39,277 nucleotides of DNA. Origin: a virus. The DNA lies in IMG/VR virus record IMGVR_UViG_3300032020_000027, positions 1 to 39,277 of that record. The stretch is one strand, 5' to 3'. Below, one piece after another: positions 13,511 to 22,006 of the stretch. A program made the position numbers and the translations under genes. Under the pieces are notes generated by a model, which searched no databases, was not told where the DNA came from, and saw nothing but the letters and a program-made list of their open reading frames with translations. Every line of letters begins with the position of its first letter. The first letter of the stretch is position 1.

Positions 13511-15333
13511 GTTTACTTATTCAAACAGCATTGCAAAATATAAAATCGCACTACGATGGAACTATTGATTTAGTTGACGGCTTACCATTTAGCCAAAAGA
13601 AACAAATAAAGACAATAGAGTTTTATAATAACTCAAAATATCTCAACGGCCAGAAAGACGAGTTAGGCAGGGATAAACCATTTTTTCAGATATTAAATGC
13701 TATATGCGATGTGGAAAATTCCGCAAAGGATTTAGATACCAAAGATATAAACATAACAAGCGATGACGGCAATCATTATTTAGAAAGTTGGCTTTTGTCA
13801 AAAGATATTCAGGTTTGGATGAAAGATACCAACTTCGCAAAAACTCTTAATGATATGCGGGATATGCACACTCGCTATGGTTCTTTATTAGTCAAGAAAA
13901 TAGAAAAGAAAGACGAGAAAGGAAAAAAGCAGTTATATTTGGAATTGCCAGAGTGGAAGAATACGATTACAGACCAAGTAAGTATAATTGACGGGGCGAT
14001 AGTTGAGATACATTGGCTCACGCCAGTTCAGTTATCTAAAATGACCGAATGGGAAAACATAGACAAGATATTAGAAAAAGTAAAAAACACCACAAAGAGA
14101 ATACCTGTTTATGAGATACGGGGCGAGTTCAGTAAAGCGGCTTACAAAAATTGTGAAGGACAAAAATATACTGAAAAAGATAAAAAAACATTCTCTTATC
14201 AACTTTATTACATAGCGGGAAATCCGACAGACAAAACAACAACAGATATTGATGCATTTGTTCCTCTTTACTGGGAAGACGACACAGAGAGAGTTTATAA
14301 ATATTTAGCAAGAAAACCCAAAGCAGGCAGAGCGTTTGGCGTGGGAGTTATGGAAGAGGGCGAGGAAGCCCAAGTATGGACGAATGACGCAGTATTAAAA
14401 CAGCACAGAGCAATGGAATATACTACAAAAGTTGTGGGACAATCTGCTTCTAAAAAGTTGAAAGGCAGAAATCTATTGAATGAAGTTGATGATGGAACTA
14501 TTTTAGAGCACGAGGACGGAAAGCCGATTACTGCTATCAATTTACTGCCGGCAGGCGGATTACAGCAATACAATAATTTAATCGTTCAGTGGTATGACCA
14601 GTTAGAAAAAACTACGAGTGCTTATTCAGCCCAAAGGGGTGAAACTCCTCCATTCGGGACTCCTTTTAGATTACAAGCAACAGTATTACAGCAATCTTCA
14701 AGCGTGTTCAAAACGCTTCAACAAGAATTAGGCATATTTATCACAGAGATATTTGAGGACTGGATTATGCCTTATTTAGCAGGAAAACTAAACCAAGAGC
14801 ATATTTTAGCTTATGAGTTTTCGCCAGAGGAATTAAAAGAAATTGATAATAAGTTTTCAGCAAAACAGGCAAATCAAAGAGCAATACAAATGATATTAGG
14901 CAAAAAGGACTTTACCCAAGAAGATTATGACGAATGGATAAGTGTGGCAGACGAGTTTATTAAAAAAACCAAAGGACAGAGATTTATTGAAATACCAAAG
15001 GGATTCTACAAGAATTTAAAAGCCAAAATAACGGTTAATATCACAGGAGAACAGAGAAACAAGGCGGCAACTCTTGAAAGTTTGAGTAATATCTTGACGG
15101 TTTATGCTGGTAATCCGGCGTTGTCGCAAGACCCGGTGGCTTCTCAGTTATTGGCAAGAATTATAGAGTTATCAGGAGCGGGGATTAGCCCCGTGCAGAT
15201 TACTGCGGCAATGAACCAAAAAGCCAAGCAAGACGCTGAAATGCAACAACAGAATATGATGATGCAGCAGCAAAGACAGAAAGTTCCGCAAAAACCAAAA
15301 CAAGACAAATTATTAGCAATGTCAAATGTATGA
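13507..15333 (+). CDS. Portal protein
   Basis: The protein has 608 residues and sits two genes after the terminase. The N-terminal region includes FYNNSKYLNGQKDELGRDKP, consistent with phage portals. The centre has LPEWKNTITDQVSIIDGAI and a long helical stem region, and the Gln/Met-rich tail EMQQQNMMMQQQRQ is a common barrel or crown feature. Portals form the dodecameric channel at one capsid vertex that receives the terminase. Identification rests on position, size and helix layout rather than one diagnostic motif. Confidence 0.8.
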   Translation: MSLLIQTALQNIKSHYDGTIDLVDGLPFSQKKQIKTIEFYNNSKYLNGQKDELGRDKPFFQILNAICDVENSAKDLDTKDINITSDDGNHYLESWLLSKDIQVWMKDTNFAKTLNDMRDMHTRYGSLLVKKIEKKDEKGKKQLYLELPEWKNTITDQVSIIDGAIVEIHWLTPVQLSKMTEWENIDKILEKVKNTTKRIPVYEIRGEFSKAAYKNCEGQKYTEKDKKTFSYQLYYIAGNPTDKTTTDIDAFVPLYWEDDTERVYKYLARKPKAGRAFGVGVMEEGEEAQVWTNDAVLKQHRAMEYTTKVVGQSASKKLKGRNLLNEVDDGTILEHEDGKPITAINLLPAGGLQQYNNLIVQWYDQLEKTTSAYSAQRGETPPFGTPFRLQATVLQQSSSVFKTLQQELGIFITEIFEDWIMPYLAGKLNQEHILAYEFSPEELKEIDNKFSAKQANQRAIQMILGKKDFTQEDYDEWISVADEFIKKTKGQRFIEIPKGFYKNLKAKITVNITGEQRNKAATLESLSNILTVYAGNPALSQDPVASQLLARIIELSGAGISPVQITAAMNQKAKQDAEMQQQNMMMQQQRQKVPQKPKQDKLLAMSNV

Positions 15334-15554
15334 AATCAATTCAACAATTTTACAGAGATGTAGAAACCAGAGATAATGTTAAAAATTATCTTATAGAGTA
15401 TTTGAAAGAAGAAGCGGTTAAAAAAGTATTCGCCAAAGAAGATGTAAGTGCGGTGGCGGAAGCAAAAGAAATGATAGAGAAAGCATTTGAAAATATGAGT
15501 TTGTTATTTGATAAAAAGGTTGAGAAAAAAGAAATTATAAATCAAGCCCGTTGA
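15330..15554 (+). CDS. Small helical head-region protein
   Basis: The 74 residues are nearly all helical and charged (VKNYLIEYLKEEAVKKVF, AEAKEMIEKAFENMSLLF). It overlaps the portal by ATGA at 15330-15333. Small helical proteins here may be head-completion or assembly factors. No family is recognised. Confidence 0.55.
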   Translation: MKSIQQFYRDVETRDNVKNYLIEYLKEEAVKKVFAKEDVSAVAEAKEMIEKAFENMSLLFDKKVEKKEIINQAR

Positions 15555-15555
15555 A

Positions 15556-15708
15556 ATGCCTAAAAAATTAGAACAAAAATTAAAAAGAGAAGCCGCTAAA
15601 AAGGGATGGTCAAAGGAAAGACAAAATGCGTATGTTTACGGGACGCTTAGAAAAACCGGTTGGACGCCTTCAAAAGTTAAAAAGTATCATAAAAAACGAG
15701 GAAAATAA
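15556..15708 (+). CDS. Small basic conserved phage protein
   Basis: The product has 50 residues (MPKKLEQKLKREAAKKGWSK, ERQNAYVYGTLRKTGWTPSK). The core KKGWSKERQNAYVYGTLRK resembles a short helix-turn motif commonly seen in phage and prophage microproteins of unknown function near structural genes. It is strongly basic, so nucleic-acid contact is likely. It starts one base after the upstream stop. Confidence 0.6.
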   Translation: MPKKLEQKLKREAAKKGWSKERQNAYVYGTLRKTGWTPSKVKKYHKKRGK

Positions 15709-15730
15709 AATATAATTAAAAATAAAAACT

Positions 15731-15805
15731 ATGGAAGACGAAAACACACCAGAGGAAACTCCAGTAGAGACCCCTGAAACGCCAGTAGAAACTCCAGCGG
15801 AATAG
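15731..15805 (+). CDS. Acidic Pro-Thr-Glu repeat peptide upstream of the scaffold
   Basis: The product has 24 residues, MEDENTPEETPVETPETPVE then TPAE, built on ETPV repeats, with the common aaaaactATG start. It is in the same frame as the scaffold-like gene downstream, with stops at 15803 and about 15870 and a folded segment between. It could be a leader peptide or a detached N-terminus of the scaffold. A small free-standing peptide is the simplest reading. Confidence 0.4.
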   Translation: MEDENTPEETPVETPETPVETPAE

Positions 15806-15809
15806 TTAT

Positions 15810-15905
15810 CACTCTTCGCTTACTTTACACAGGTAGGCGAGGAGTGGCAAATAGCCACATTTTACTATTAACAGGTGCAGGCAAACACCTTAAACTTGCC
15901 TAATA
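15810..15905 (+). ncRNA. Folded leader of the scaffold gene
   Basis: CACTCTTCGCTTAC (15810-15823) pairs along all 14 bases with GTAGGCGAGGAGTG (15833-15846), with two G-U pairs. GTGGC-aaata-GCCAC (15844-15858) competes for its last bases. Further on, AGGTG/CACCT and AGGCAA/TTGCCT are also mutually exclusive. Competing hairpins just upstream of a start codon suggest translational control or RNA switching, but there is no direct evidence. Confidence 0.5.
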
Positions 15906-15910
15906 AAGTT

Positions 15911-16489
15911 ATGGTAGATACCAATGGCACTCCCGCCTCAGAGGAGAAGGATATCATCACCTTGGTTGATGAAAAAATCAGTTCTGACGCTGATTTTCAA
16001 ACAGAGTTAGAATCTTTATCTGATGAGGATAAAGAAACTAAATTGCAAGAAAAGAAAGCAGAGTTAATTAAGCAGGAGTATTCTGATATTGCCAAAAAGG
16101 CAAAAAAAGATGCTGACCTTGCTAATAATTACAAAATCAGAGCTGAAAAGGCGGAAGGAGAACTTAAAAAAGCTCCCAAGCCAGCAGACAAACCTAACGA
16201 CCCACAACTTTCAGATGAGCTAAAGTTGATTGCTCGCGGTTTATCAGATGAAGAGATTGAGCAGGCGAAAGTAATCGCTAAAGGCAAAGGAATACCTTTA
16301 ACAGAAGCGATTAAAGACAATCTTTTCACTATCTTTCAGGCCGACTTCAAAGAGAAAGAACGAAAAGAGAAAGCCAAGCTCGGCGCTTCAAAAGGTTCTG
16401 GCGAATCGCAAGAAAAGCCAGAAATCAAATCTGGTATGACCCGCGAGGAACATCAGGAAGCTTTCAAAAAAGTTCTGGGTAAAAAATAG
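15911..16489 (+). CDS. Scaffold-like head assembly protein
   Basis: The ATG at 15911 gives 192 residues; an in-frame GTG at 15875 would add 12. The protein is acidic and helical (DIITLVDEKISSDADFQTEL, then ADLANNYKIRAEKAEGEL), with a Pro/Lys linker and a basic C-terminal MTREEHQEAFKKVLGKK. Acidic coiled-coil proteins directly upstream of the capsid gene are typically scaffolds that leave after assembly. The basic end would contact the capsid. Confidence 0.75.
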   Translation: MVDTNGTPASEEKDIITLVDEKISSDADFQTELESLSDEDKETKLQEKKAELIKQEYSDIAKKAKKDADLANNYKIRAEKAEGELKKAPKPADKPNDPQLSDELKLIARGLSDEEIEQAKVIAKGKGIPLTEAIKDNLFTIFQADFKEKERKEKAKLGASKGSGESQEKPEIKSGMTREEHQEAFKKVLGKK

Positions 16490-16491
16490 AT

Positions 16492-17397
16492 ATGGCATAT
16501 CCGACAGGAACAGAAACTTCTACAACTCTTGATGTATTTTTTCCTGAAATATGGGGAGAGAGAATCAACGATTTTTATAGGTCAAAACTTATAATCGCTG
16601 AGTTCTTCACAGACAGGAGTTCAGAGTTGTCGGAAGGCGGAGATGTTCTTTATACCCCGAATATGACTGAGTTTGCGGCGGCAAGCAAAACTGTTGCCAC
16701 GGCCGTAACTTTGAATCAGCCTACAGAAACCAAAATCACTTTGGCTGTAAACCAGTGGTATGAAGCATCTGTCGCAATAGAAGATAAAGAAGCCGCACAA
16801 GTCAAACATTCTTACTACATACAAGAAAAGTATGCTAAGAACTGCGGTTTCGCAGTCGCTAAGAAATTAGAAGTAGCGCTTGCAAACTTGTTTGACAATT
16901 TTAGCACCACAGTTGGCGCTTCAACGACAAATTTAGCCGATTCAGAAATCAGAGCGGCTATCGCAACACTTGAAACAGCTAATGTTGACCTTGAAGAGTG
17001 CGCATTCATAATCCATCCGACTGTATTCTGGAATCAAATCCAAAATCTTGACAAGTTCAGTTTAGCCGTCAACTCACCAGTCAATGACCCGACAAGCAAG
17101 AGACCTAAATCAACGCTTTATGGCTTGCCGGTGCTTGTTTCTTCAAATGTTCAATACATTTCAGGAACAGTCGGCAGAGCTAACTGCTTAGCATCAAAAG
17201 ATGCTTTGCACTGGGCAACCTCTCCTTTGGGAACAGGTGGCTCAAAAGGAAGCGCAATGACTGGCAAATACGGAGTGAGAGTTCAAACAAATTATATCCC
17301 TGAATATCTTTCAACTATTACAACCGCAGATATTCTCTACGGGACAATAGAAAATATAGATACAGCAGGAGTAACAATTTGGACGAAGAACGCTTGA
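16492..17397 (+). CDS. Major capsid protein (HK97-fold type)
   Basis: The protein has 301 residues directly after the scaffold. ATTLDVFFPEIW-like start (STTLDVFFPEIWGERINDFY), a long helix region (QEKYAKNCGFAVAKKLEVAL), FIIHPTVFWNQI and LYGLPVLVSSNV are the order of elements in phage capsid proteins: E-loop, spine helix, then P-domain. The G+C content and codon choice are visibly richer than in neighbours, as in a highly expressed gene. It forms the icosahedral shell. Confidence 0.88.
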   Translation: MAYPTGTETSTTLDVFFPEIWGERINDFYRSKLIIAEFFTDRSSELSEGGDVLYTPNMTEFAAASKTVATAVTLNQPTETKITLAVNQWYEASVAIEDKEAAQVKHSYYIQEKYAKNCGFAVAKKLEVALANLFDNFSTTVGASTTNLADSEIRAAIATLETANVDLEECAFIIHPTVFWNQIQNLDKFSLAVNSPVNDPTSKRPKSTLYGLPVLVSSNVQYISGTVGRANCLASKDALHWATSPLGTGGSKGSAMTGKYGVRVQTNYIPEYLSTITTADILYGTIENIDTAGVTIWTKNA

Positions 17398-17407
17398 TAA
17401 TTAAAAA

Positions 17408-17471
17408 ATAATTATCCCGATTGTGTTGTCATTTCAACCCGACAAACACAATCAGGGTTGAAGATAATTAT
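17408..17471 (+). promoter_or_regulatory. Long hairpin covering the homing nuclease start codon
   Basis: The outer arms ATAATTATC (17408-17416) and GATAATTAT (17463-17471) are exact complements. The inner arm GATTGTGTT (17419-17427) pairs with AACACAATC (17445-17453), flanked by CC/GG pairs and GTC/GAC. The outer 3' arm contains the first two bases of the ATG at 17470. This could end the capsid mRNA and keep nuclease translation low. There is no T-run. Confidence 0.6.
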
Positions 17472-17967
17472 GTCATTACCAAAAGATACACTCAAAGCAT
17501 TAGAGTGGAAAAGAAAACAACGAGAATCACATTTGGGGAGAAAGGGATATAAACATACAGAAGAAACAAAGAAAAAAATAAGTATTGCTGCTAAGGGGCA
17601 TAAAACCACCGAAGAAACCAAAAGAAAAATTAGTTCGTCTCTTATGGGTAATATCTGTAGAAAAGGCAAGGGTAAATATAAGGATAAAGCAGAATGGGAC
17701 AGAATACGAAATTTTAGAAGACGAGGAACAGATGAGAATAAATATAATGAATTATTATTAAAACAGAATTATGTTTGTGCGATATGTTTGAAAGCAGAGA
17801 CAAGAAAACACCAAAACGGAAAAATAGCAAGATTATCAATAGACCATTGTCATAAAACAGGAAAGATAAGAGGATTGTTATGTGGTAAATGTAATTTTGC
17901 TATCGGGCAATTTAATGATAATCCATATTTGTGCGAAAGAGCAACTAATTATTTATTAACTAAATAA
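17470..17967 (+). CDS. Endonuclease VII-type homing endonuclease with NUMOD3 repeats
   Basis: From the ATG at 17470 the protein has 165 residues. Two NUMOD3-like DNA-contact repeats come first (GYKHTEETKKKISIAAKGHK and TTEETKRKISSSLMG). The His-Me finger nuclease follows: CAICLKAE, LSIDHCHKTGKIRGLLCGKC (catalytic His in DHCH, zinc Cys pairs), then AIGQFNDNPYLCERATNYL. This order is standard for free-standing phage homing nucleases. It interrupts the head genes just after the capsid gene, a common insertion site. Confidence 0.92.
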   Translation: MSLPKDTLKALEWKRKQRESHLGRKGYKHTEETKKKISIAAKGHKTTEETKRKISSSLMGNICRKGKGKYKDKAEWDRIRNFRRRGTDENKYNELLLKQNYVCAICLKAETRKHQNGKIARLSIDHCHKTGKIRGLLCGKCNFAIGQFNDNPYLCERATNYLLTK

Positions 17968-17973
17968 ACAATT

Positions 17974-18339
17974 ATGGAAAAACAACAATGCAAAGTAGCA
18001 ATATCACCAAATCCCATAAAAACCTCTGAAAGAATAGATTTAGAGGGAAATATAATAGACCCACGAACAAAAAGGATTATAGTTCCAAAAGAACCAGATT
18101 ATGTGCCTCTAATACAAACTTCAGTTCCGCTTAATGATTCTACTGCAACGAATATACCGCCAGATATTACGCCAGATGCATCACAAGCCCCGCCGGCAAG
18201 CCCAATTCCAAAAGACGACCCAATGGCTATTCAGGAACAAATACAGCAAGCAGAGGCAAATTTGATAAAATTAAAAGAAGCAAAAAAGGCGAAAATAGAA
18301 GAATTAAAAAGGCAGGTTGAACTGCTTGAAAAACAATAA
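17974..18339 (+). CDS. Proline-rich protein with C-terminal coiled coil
   Basis: The 121 residues start with a Pro/Thr/Asp-rich, probably disordered half (PPDITPDASQAPPASPIPKD). They end in a coiled coil (IQQAEANLIKLKEAKKAKIE, ELKRQVELLEKQ). Such proteins behind the capsid gene may decorate or line the head. The start at 17974 has the usual A-rich leader. No family can be named. Confidence 0.55.
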   Translation: MEKQQCKVAISPNPIKTSERIDLEGNIIDPRTKRIIVPKEPDYVPLIQTSVPLNDSTATNIPPDITPDASQAPPASPIPKDDPMAIQEQIQQAEANLIKLKEAKKAKIEELKRQVELLEKQ

Positions 18340-18340
18340 T

Positions 18341-19417
18341 ATGAAAGTTTTTTATATTAACAGCGGGTTAAATGGAAGTTATAATGTGAGATGTCTTTTT
18401 CCTCTTCAGGCTTGTGGTTTTGACGGAGACCGCACAACCTTTTTGCCTAACCAGATAACCCCCGAAAACAAAGCAAGAGCCGCCCTTAACGCTGATATAA
18501 TCGTATTCCATAGACCGCTTGCAAAGCAGTTATTACAATTAGCAAGGATATTAAAATCGCAGGGGAAGAAAATTGTCCTTGATAACGATGATACACTTAC
18601 CGAAGACAATGGCTTCAAATTCAATGCTTATATGGACGAAAAAAGAGTAGAGAAAGGAATTGAGAAAATGAGTTTAGCCCTTGATACATTTGCCAAAGAA
18701 GCCGACCTAATCACTTGCACGACTGAATTTCTTAAAAAGGAATACGAAAAGTTAAATGATAATGTGGTAGTTTTGCCTAACTGCATAGACCCGTTTTATT
18801 TCCCAAAACCATTAAGAAACGACACAGACATCATAAGAATAGGAATTACCGGAAGCGTGGGAATGACTAATGACATAGAAGTGTTAAAACCGATTATAGA
18901 GCATTACCAAAACGACAAAAGAGTCAGATTAGTTTTATTGTCAACTCCGCCAAGAGGAGAAGATGATATTTATAAGGAGTTGTATTCTGAGCAATACGCC
19001 TATTGGAGCAGTGTAAATATAGAGTGGCATCCGTTTGTGAAGGTTGAGGAATACTACAATGCCTTAAACGAATTGAAATTGGACATGGTAATAATTCCAA
19101 GAAGCAATAGTTATTTTAATAGAGCAAAATCAAATTTGAAGTTTTTGGAAAATTCAATGCTGGAAATCCCGACAATAGGGCAGGCATTTTCAACTGGTGA
19201 TAGTCCATATCAAGGCGTTGAAGACCAAAAGTATTTACTTTTAGCCGATACAACCGAAGAATGGATTTCACAGATTGAAAAGCTGATTGCGGACAAAGAA
19301 TTACGCAGGAAAATCGGAAGTGGGGCCCGGGAATATGTGCTTGCGAACTATAATATCAACGATGAGAAAAACTACAAAAAATGGCCTGAGGCATATAATT
19401 TAATCTTAAACAAATAA
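18341..19417 (+). CDS. GT4-type glycosyltransferase
   Basis: From the ATG at 18341 (the upstream TTG frame is not credible) the protein has 358 residues with a GT-B layout. The first domain ends with DLITCTTEFLKKEYEKL and VVVLPNCIDPFYFP. The second has IRIGITGSVGMTNDIEVLK, VEEYYNALNELKLDMVIIPR, then FLENSMLEIPTIGQAF with the sugar-phosphate-binding Glu, and a helical end. It probably transfers a sugar to a virion or host glycan, in line with the cassette at 7065-11185. Its place among head genes suggests virion glycosylation. Confidence 0.82.
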   Translation: MKVFYINSGLNGSYNVRCLFPLQACGFDGDRTTFLPNQITPENKARAALNADIIVFHRPLAKQLLQLARILKSQGKKIVLDNDDTLTEDNGFKFNAYMDEKRVEKGIEKMSLALDTFAKEADLITCTTEFLKKEYEKLNDNVVVLPNCIDPFYFPKPLRNDTDIIRIGITGSVGMTNDIEVLKPIIEHYQNDKRVRLVLLSTPPRGEDDIYKELYSEQYAYWSSVNIEWHPFVKVEEYYNALNELKLDMVIIPRSNSYFNRAKSNLKFLENSMLEIPTIGQAFSTGDSPYQGVEDQKYLLLADTTEEWISQIEKLIADKELRRKIGSGAREYVLANYNINDEKNYKKWPEAYNLILNK

Positions 19418-19418
19418 T

Positions 19419-19961
19419 ATGACATACCCACACGAAGTTAAATTAGTCAACGATGAATTAAAACAACTTATTGAAGAGAAATCAAAGTTAGTTATAGAGG
19501 GCAGGGCAAAATCAGTTGAGATAGTTAAATTGGAAGAAGAAATGACTGAGATTGAAAAACAACTTATAGAAGAAGAGAAAAAAGTTGACTTAAAAGAGTT
19601 TCAAAAGAAAGAAAAAGCCATTACCAAAAGAATGGAAAAGTGCGTTAAGGACATAGAGGAAATAAAAAAAGCGATTTTCGCTAAAATTAGAAAAGAGACG
19701 CCGCAGGATTTGAGGGACAAATACGATACGGCAAATAAGAAAAAAGAGGAATTGGAAACTGAAAGAAATAAAATAGCTTTAAACGCCCAAAAATATAACG
19801 ATAAGATTATTCCATTGGCTCGTGAAATAATGAAACCGCACTTACAGGACGAATTTGATGATTATGAAGGCATAAGGGTTGAAAACGGAGAGTTGATAGC
19901 GACTATTTTTAATCATGTAGAGGAGTTCAAAATAAATTTTAATAAAAGAAAAAAACAATGA
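19419..19961 (+). CDS. Coiled-coil structural-region protein
   Basis: The 180 residues are dominated by long coiled coils (KLEEEMTEIEKQLIEEEKKV, DLKEFQKKEKAITKRMEKCV). A short mixed end follows (YEGIRVENGELIATIFNHVE). One Cys, no membrane segment. It is coupled to the connector candidate by ATGA at 19958. It may be a virion assembly or chaperone-like factor. No family is recognised. Confidence 0.6.
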   Translation: MTYPHEVKLVNDELKQLIEEKSKLVIEGRAKSVEIVKLEEEMTEIEKQLIEEEKKVDLKEFQKKEKAITKRMEKCVKDIEEIKKAIFAKIRKETPQDLRDKYDTANKKKEELETERNKIALNAQKYNDKIIPLAREIMKPHLQDEFDDYEGIRVENGELIATIFNHVEEFKINFNKRKKQ

Positions 19962-20722
19962 GCTTAAAATTTTATCAGCCAACAGATAAATCAGGAATAG
20001 TTGACTTAATTTATTCCAACACAAATGCCGATAGCACAAAATATCCCTTAAAGGAAGTTACAAGGGATGTTAATTTGGCATTAGATAGGGCTGTTGAATT
20101 AGCTATTAAATCTTCTGGTAATGCTATTTTTGATGACTCAAACCATACGAAACAACCTATAATTTATTTTAATCTTGTTTCAGGGCAGAGAGATTATTCA
20201 GCCGTAACAGATGAGCAAGGTAATCTAATTTTGGATTATTACAGAATAATGGTAGCGAGTGAAGATGGTATTTATTATGATTTGGAAAAAATAAATCAAC
20301 AAGGTAAAAATGCAAATACATTAGGAATGGTTGACGGACAGAATATCACAGGAAAGCCAAGTAAATATGCTCAAACAGGCACAAGTATATTTTTAGATGC
20401 TATTCCTGATTATAGTTATACTAAAGGAATTAAATGTTTTATAAATAGGGAAGGTTTACATTTTTCAGTGCCGACTGTAAATGTTGCGGATGATACAATG
20501 CCCGGGATTGATGGAAGACTGCACGAATATTTAGCGGTAAGGCCAACAACTTATTATGCTCACAGGAAAAATTTAAATAATGCTAACTTTTGGACTAATG
20601 AGCTTTTGAAGTGGGAAGGAGACGAAGATAAAGGGATTACGGGTGCTATTGAGGGAGTATATTCAAAAAGAATGAAAGACGAACCAACAAAAATTATTCC
20701 TAAATATAGAAGTTCAAGATGA
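19958..20722 (+). CDS. Head-tail connector candidate
   Basis: The 254 residues begin KFYQPTDKSGIVDLIYSNTN and contain YPLKEVTRDVNLALDRAVEL and GQRDYSAVTDEQGNLILDYY. A helical N-terminus followed by a beta-rich middle, a length near 250 and the location after head genes fit podovirus adaptor proteins that bridge portal and tail. I infer the role from context rather than motif. Confidence 0.55.
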   Translation: MSLKFYQPTDKSGIVDLIYSNTNADSTKYPLKEVTRDVNLALDRAVELAIKSSGNAIFDDSNHTKQPIIYFNLVSGQRDYSAVTDEQGNLILDYYRIMVASEDGIYYDLEKINQQGKNANTLGMVDGQNITGKPSKYAQTGTSIFLDAIPDYSYTKGIKCFINREGLHFSVPTVNVADDTMPGIDGRLHEYLAVRPTTYYAHRKNLNNANFWTNELLKWEGDEDKGITGAIEGVYSKRMKDEPTKIIPKYRSSR

Positions 20723-20910
20723 CAATTGTAATAACCAACGAAACTAAACATAGTGCGATAGTTTCAGGAGAAAACAAATATGGTATAGCCGAATGGGCGG
20801 ATACATTAGTCGCTTGGGACGCACCACTTTTTTCTTGGGATAGCAAAAGAATATCGGCAACCAACGAAACAAAACATAACGCAATTATAAGTAATCAATT
20901 AAAGAGTTAA
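20719..20910 (+). CDS. Small repeat protein of the virion region
   Basis: The 63 residues hold two near-identical blocks, TNETKHSAIVSG near the start and TNETKHNAIISN near the end, separated by WADTLVAWDAPLFSWDSKR. Internal duplication with Trp residues suggests a small beta structure, perhaps a virion decoration or fibre attachment piece. It is coupled by ATGA to the connector candidate. Confidence 0.6.
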   Translation: MTIVITNETKHSAIVSGENKYGIAEWADTLVAWDAPLFSWDSKRISATNETKHNAIISNQLKS

Positions 20911-20915
20911 AAACT

Positions 20916-21881
20916 ATGGCATTTCCTACAACATTAGACGATTTAAACGCAGGTATTGGGGCTTCAGGAGACCCATTATCAAGTCCAAATCATATCACCC
21001 AACATACAAACGAGGTGGCTGTTATTGAGGCATTAGAGGCAAAGGTAGGCATAGACGGCTCGGCAGTAACAACTACGCACGACTACAAGCTCTCTGGCGT
21101 TACCAGCACCGATAAGGCGGCTTCTTTAGCTGGAATAGAGGATTTAACCAACAAGAGCCTTAAAACAGGCACTAAAATTACTCTTGGTTCAGACGCCACA
21201 GGTGATATTTATTACAGACATTCAGACGGAACTTTAAAAAGGTTAGCTGCTGACGAGGGTAAAATATTGAAGATAGCCAGTGGAGTACCAACTTATGCAA
21301 CCGAAACAACTGTCGTAGATGCTTCTGTAACAGCAAAAGGTATTGTGGAGGAAGCTACACTTGCTGAAATAGACGCAGGGACGGGTGCAGGCGGAACTTC
21401 GGCTCGTCTATTCGTTAATCCTTCAACACTTGGTAAAAGTATAGACGGAACTTTGGCTTCCAACTCAGACGCTAAAATTCCTTCAGAAAAAGCAGTTAAG
21501 ACTTATGTGGATAATAGTGTCATATCTACAAGTGGAGTATCAGTGGGTCCTAATACAAGTTCTACTCAAACAATAACACATAGTTTAGGAAAAATTCCTA
21601 AAATAATTAGACTTAATGGATTTGGAAGTTCAAGTGCAGGAAGTACAAACCATTCAAGTTCTGTGGGAACTTTTAATTCTACAGGAAATAGGTGCTTATA
21701 TGTTGTGTATACTGGAATGGCTACGGAAACCTCAACATCATTCGCAATCTATTTAGCAAGTAAAGATGGATTTAATGCAACTGGTATTGTTCAAAATGTT
21801 GGGGCGACTACATTTGATATAGTGTGGACTGTTTCGTCAGGAAACTTATTAGATACTGATTTAATGTGGGAAGCCCAGTGA
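20916..21881 (+). CDS. Tail or minor structural protein
   Basis: The 321 residues start TTLDDLNAGIGASGDPLSSP, then HITQHTNEVAVIEALEAKVG, a pattern I associate with phage virion proteins. A middle part with DATGDIYYRHSDGTLKRLA looks beta-rich. The C-terminus is Ser/Thr/Gly-rich and ends as a receptor-type domain (TDLMWEAQ). It is probably a tail appendage or fibre-like component. The exact role is unclear. Confidence 0.6.
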   Translation: MAFPTTLDDLNAGIGASGDPLSSPNHITQHTNEVAVIEALEAKVGIDGSAVTTTHDYKLSGVTSTDKAASLAGIEDLTNKSLKTGTKITLGSDATGDIYYRHSDGTLKRLAADEGKILKIASGVPTYATETTVVDASVTAKGIVEEATLAEIDAGTGAGGTSARLFVNPSTLGKSIDGTLASNSDAKIPSEKAVKTYVDNSVISTSGVSVGPNTSSTQTITHSLGKIPKIIRLNGFGSSSAGSTNHSSSVGTFNSTGNRCLYVVYTGMATETSTSFAIYLASKDGFNATGIVQNVGATTFDIVWTVSSGNLLDTDLMWEAQ

Positions 21882-21886
21882 CGATT

Positions 21887-21943
21887 ATGAAATATATAAA
21901 ATTAACAATGGCATTACTTTATGCCAGTTTCATCACCCATTAA
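21887..21943 (+). CDS. Possible 18-residue leader peptide
   Basis: The frame reads MKYIKLTMALLYASFITH. It begins five bases after the preceding stop and its middle bases form the hairpin TGGCAT/ATGCCA (21909-21926). A second hairpin CAAACCT-ttac-AGGTTTG (21970-21987) follows before the TTG start at 22007. Leader plus hairpins suggest translational control of the large tail gene. The peptide itself is speculative. Confidence 0.3.
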   Translation: MKYIKLTMALLYASFITH

Positions 21944-22006
21944 AACGGGCAGAAGAGACAAAGTTAATACAAACCTTTACAGGTTTGGTAATGCAAAAGG
22001 TATAAT

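Noticed and set aside
15803-15911. T4 gene 60-like translational bypass in the scaffold
   Set aside because: A stop followed by a hairpin is present, but no landing codon matching the take-off GAA occurs before the downstream frame, and the gap contains a second in-frame stop.
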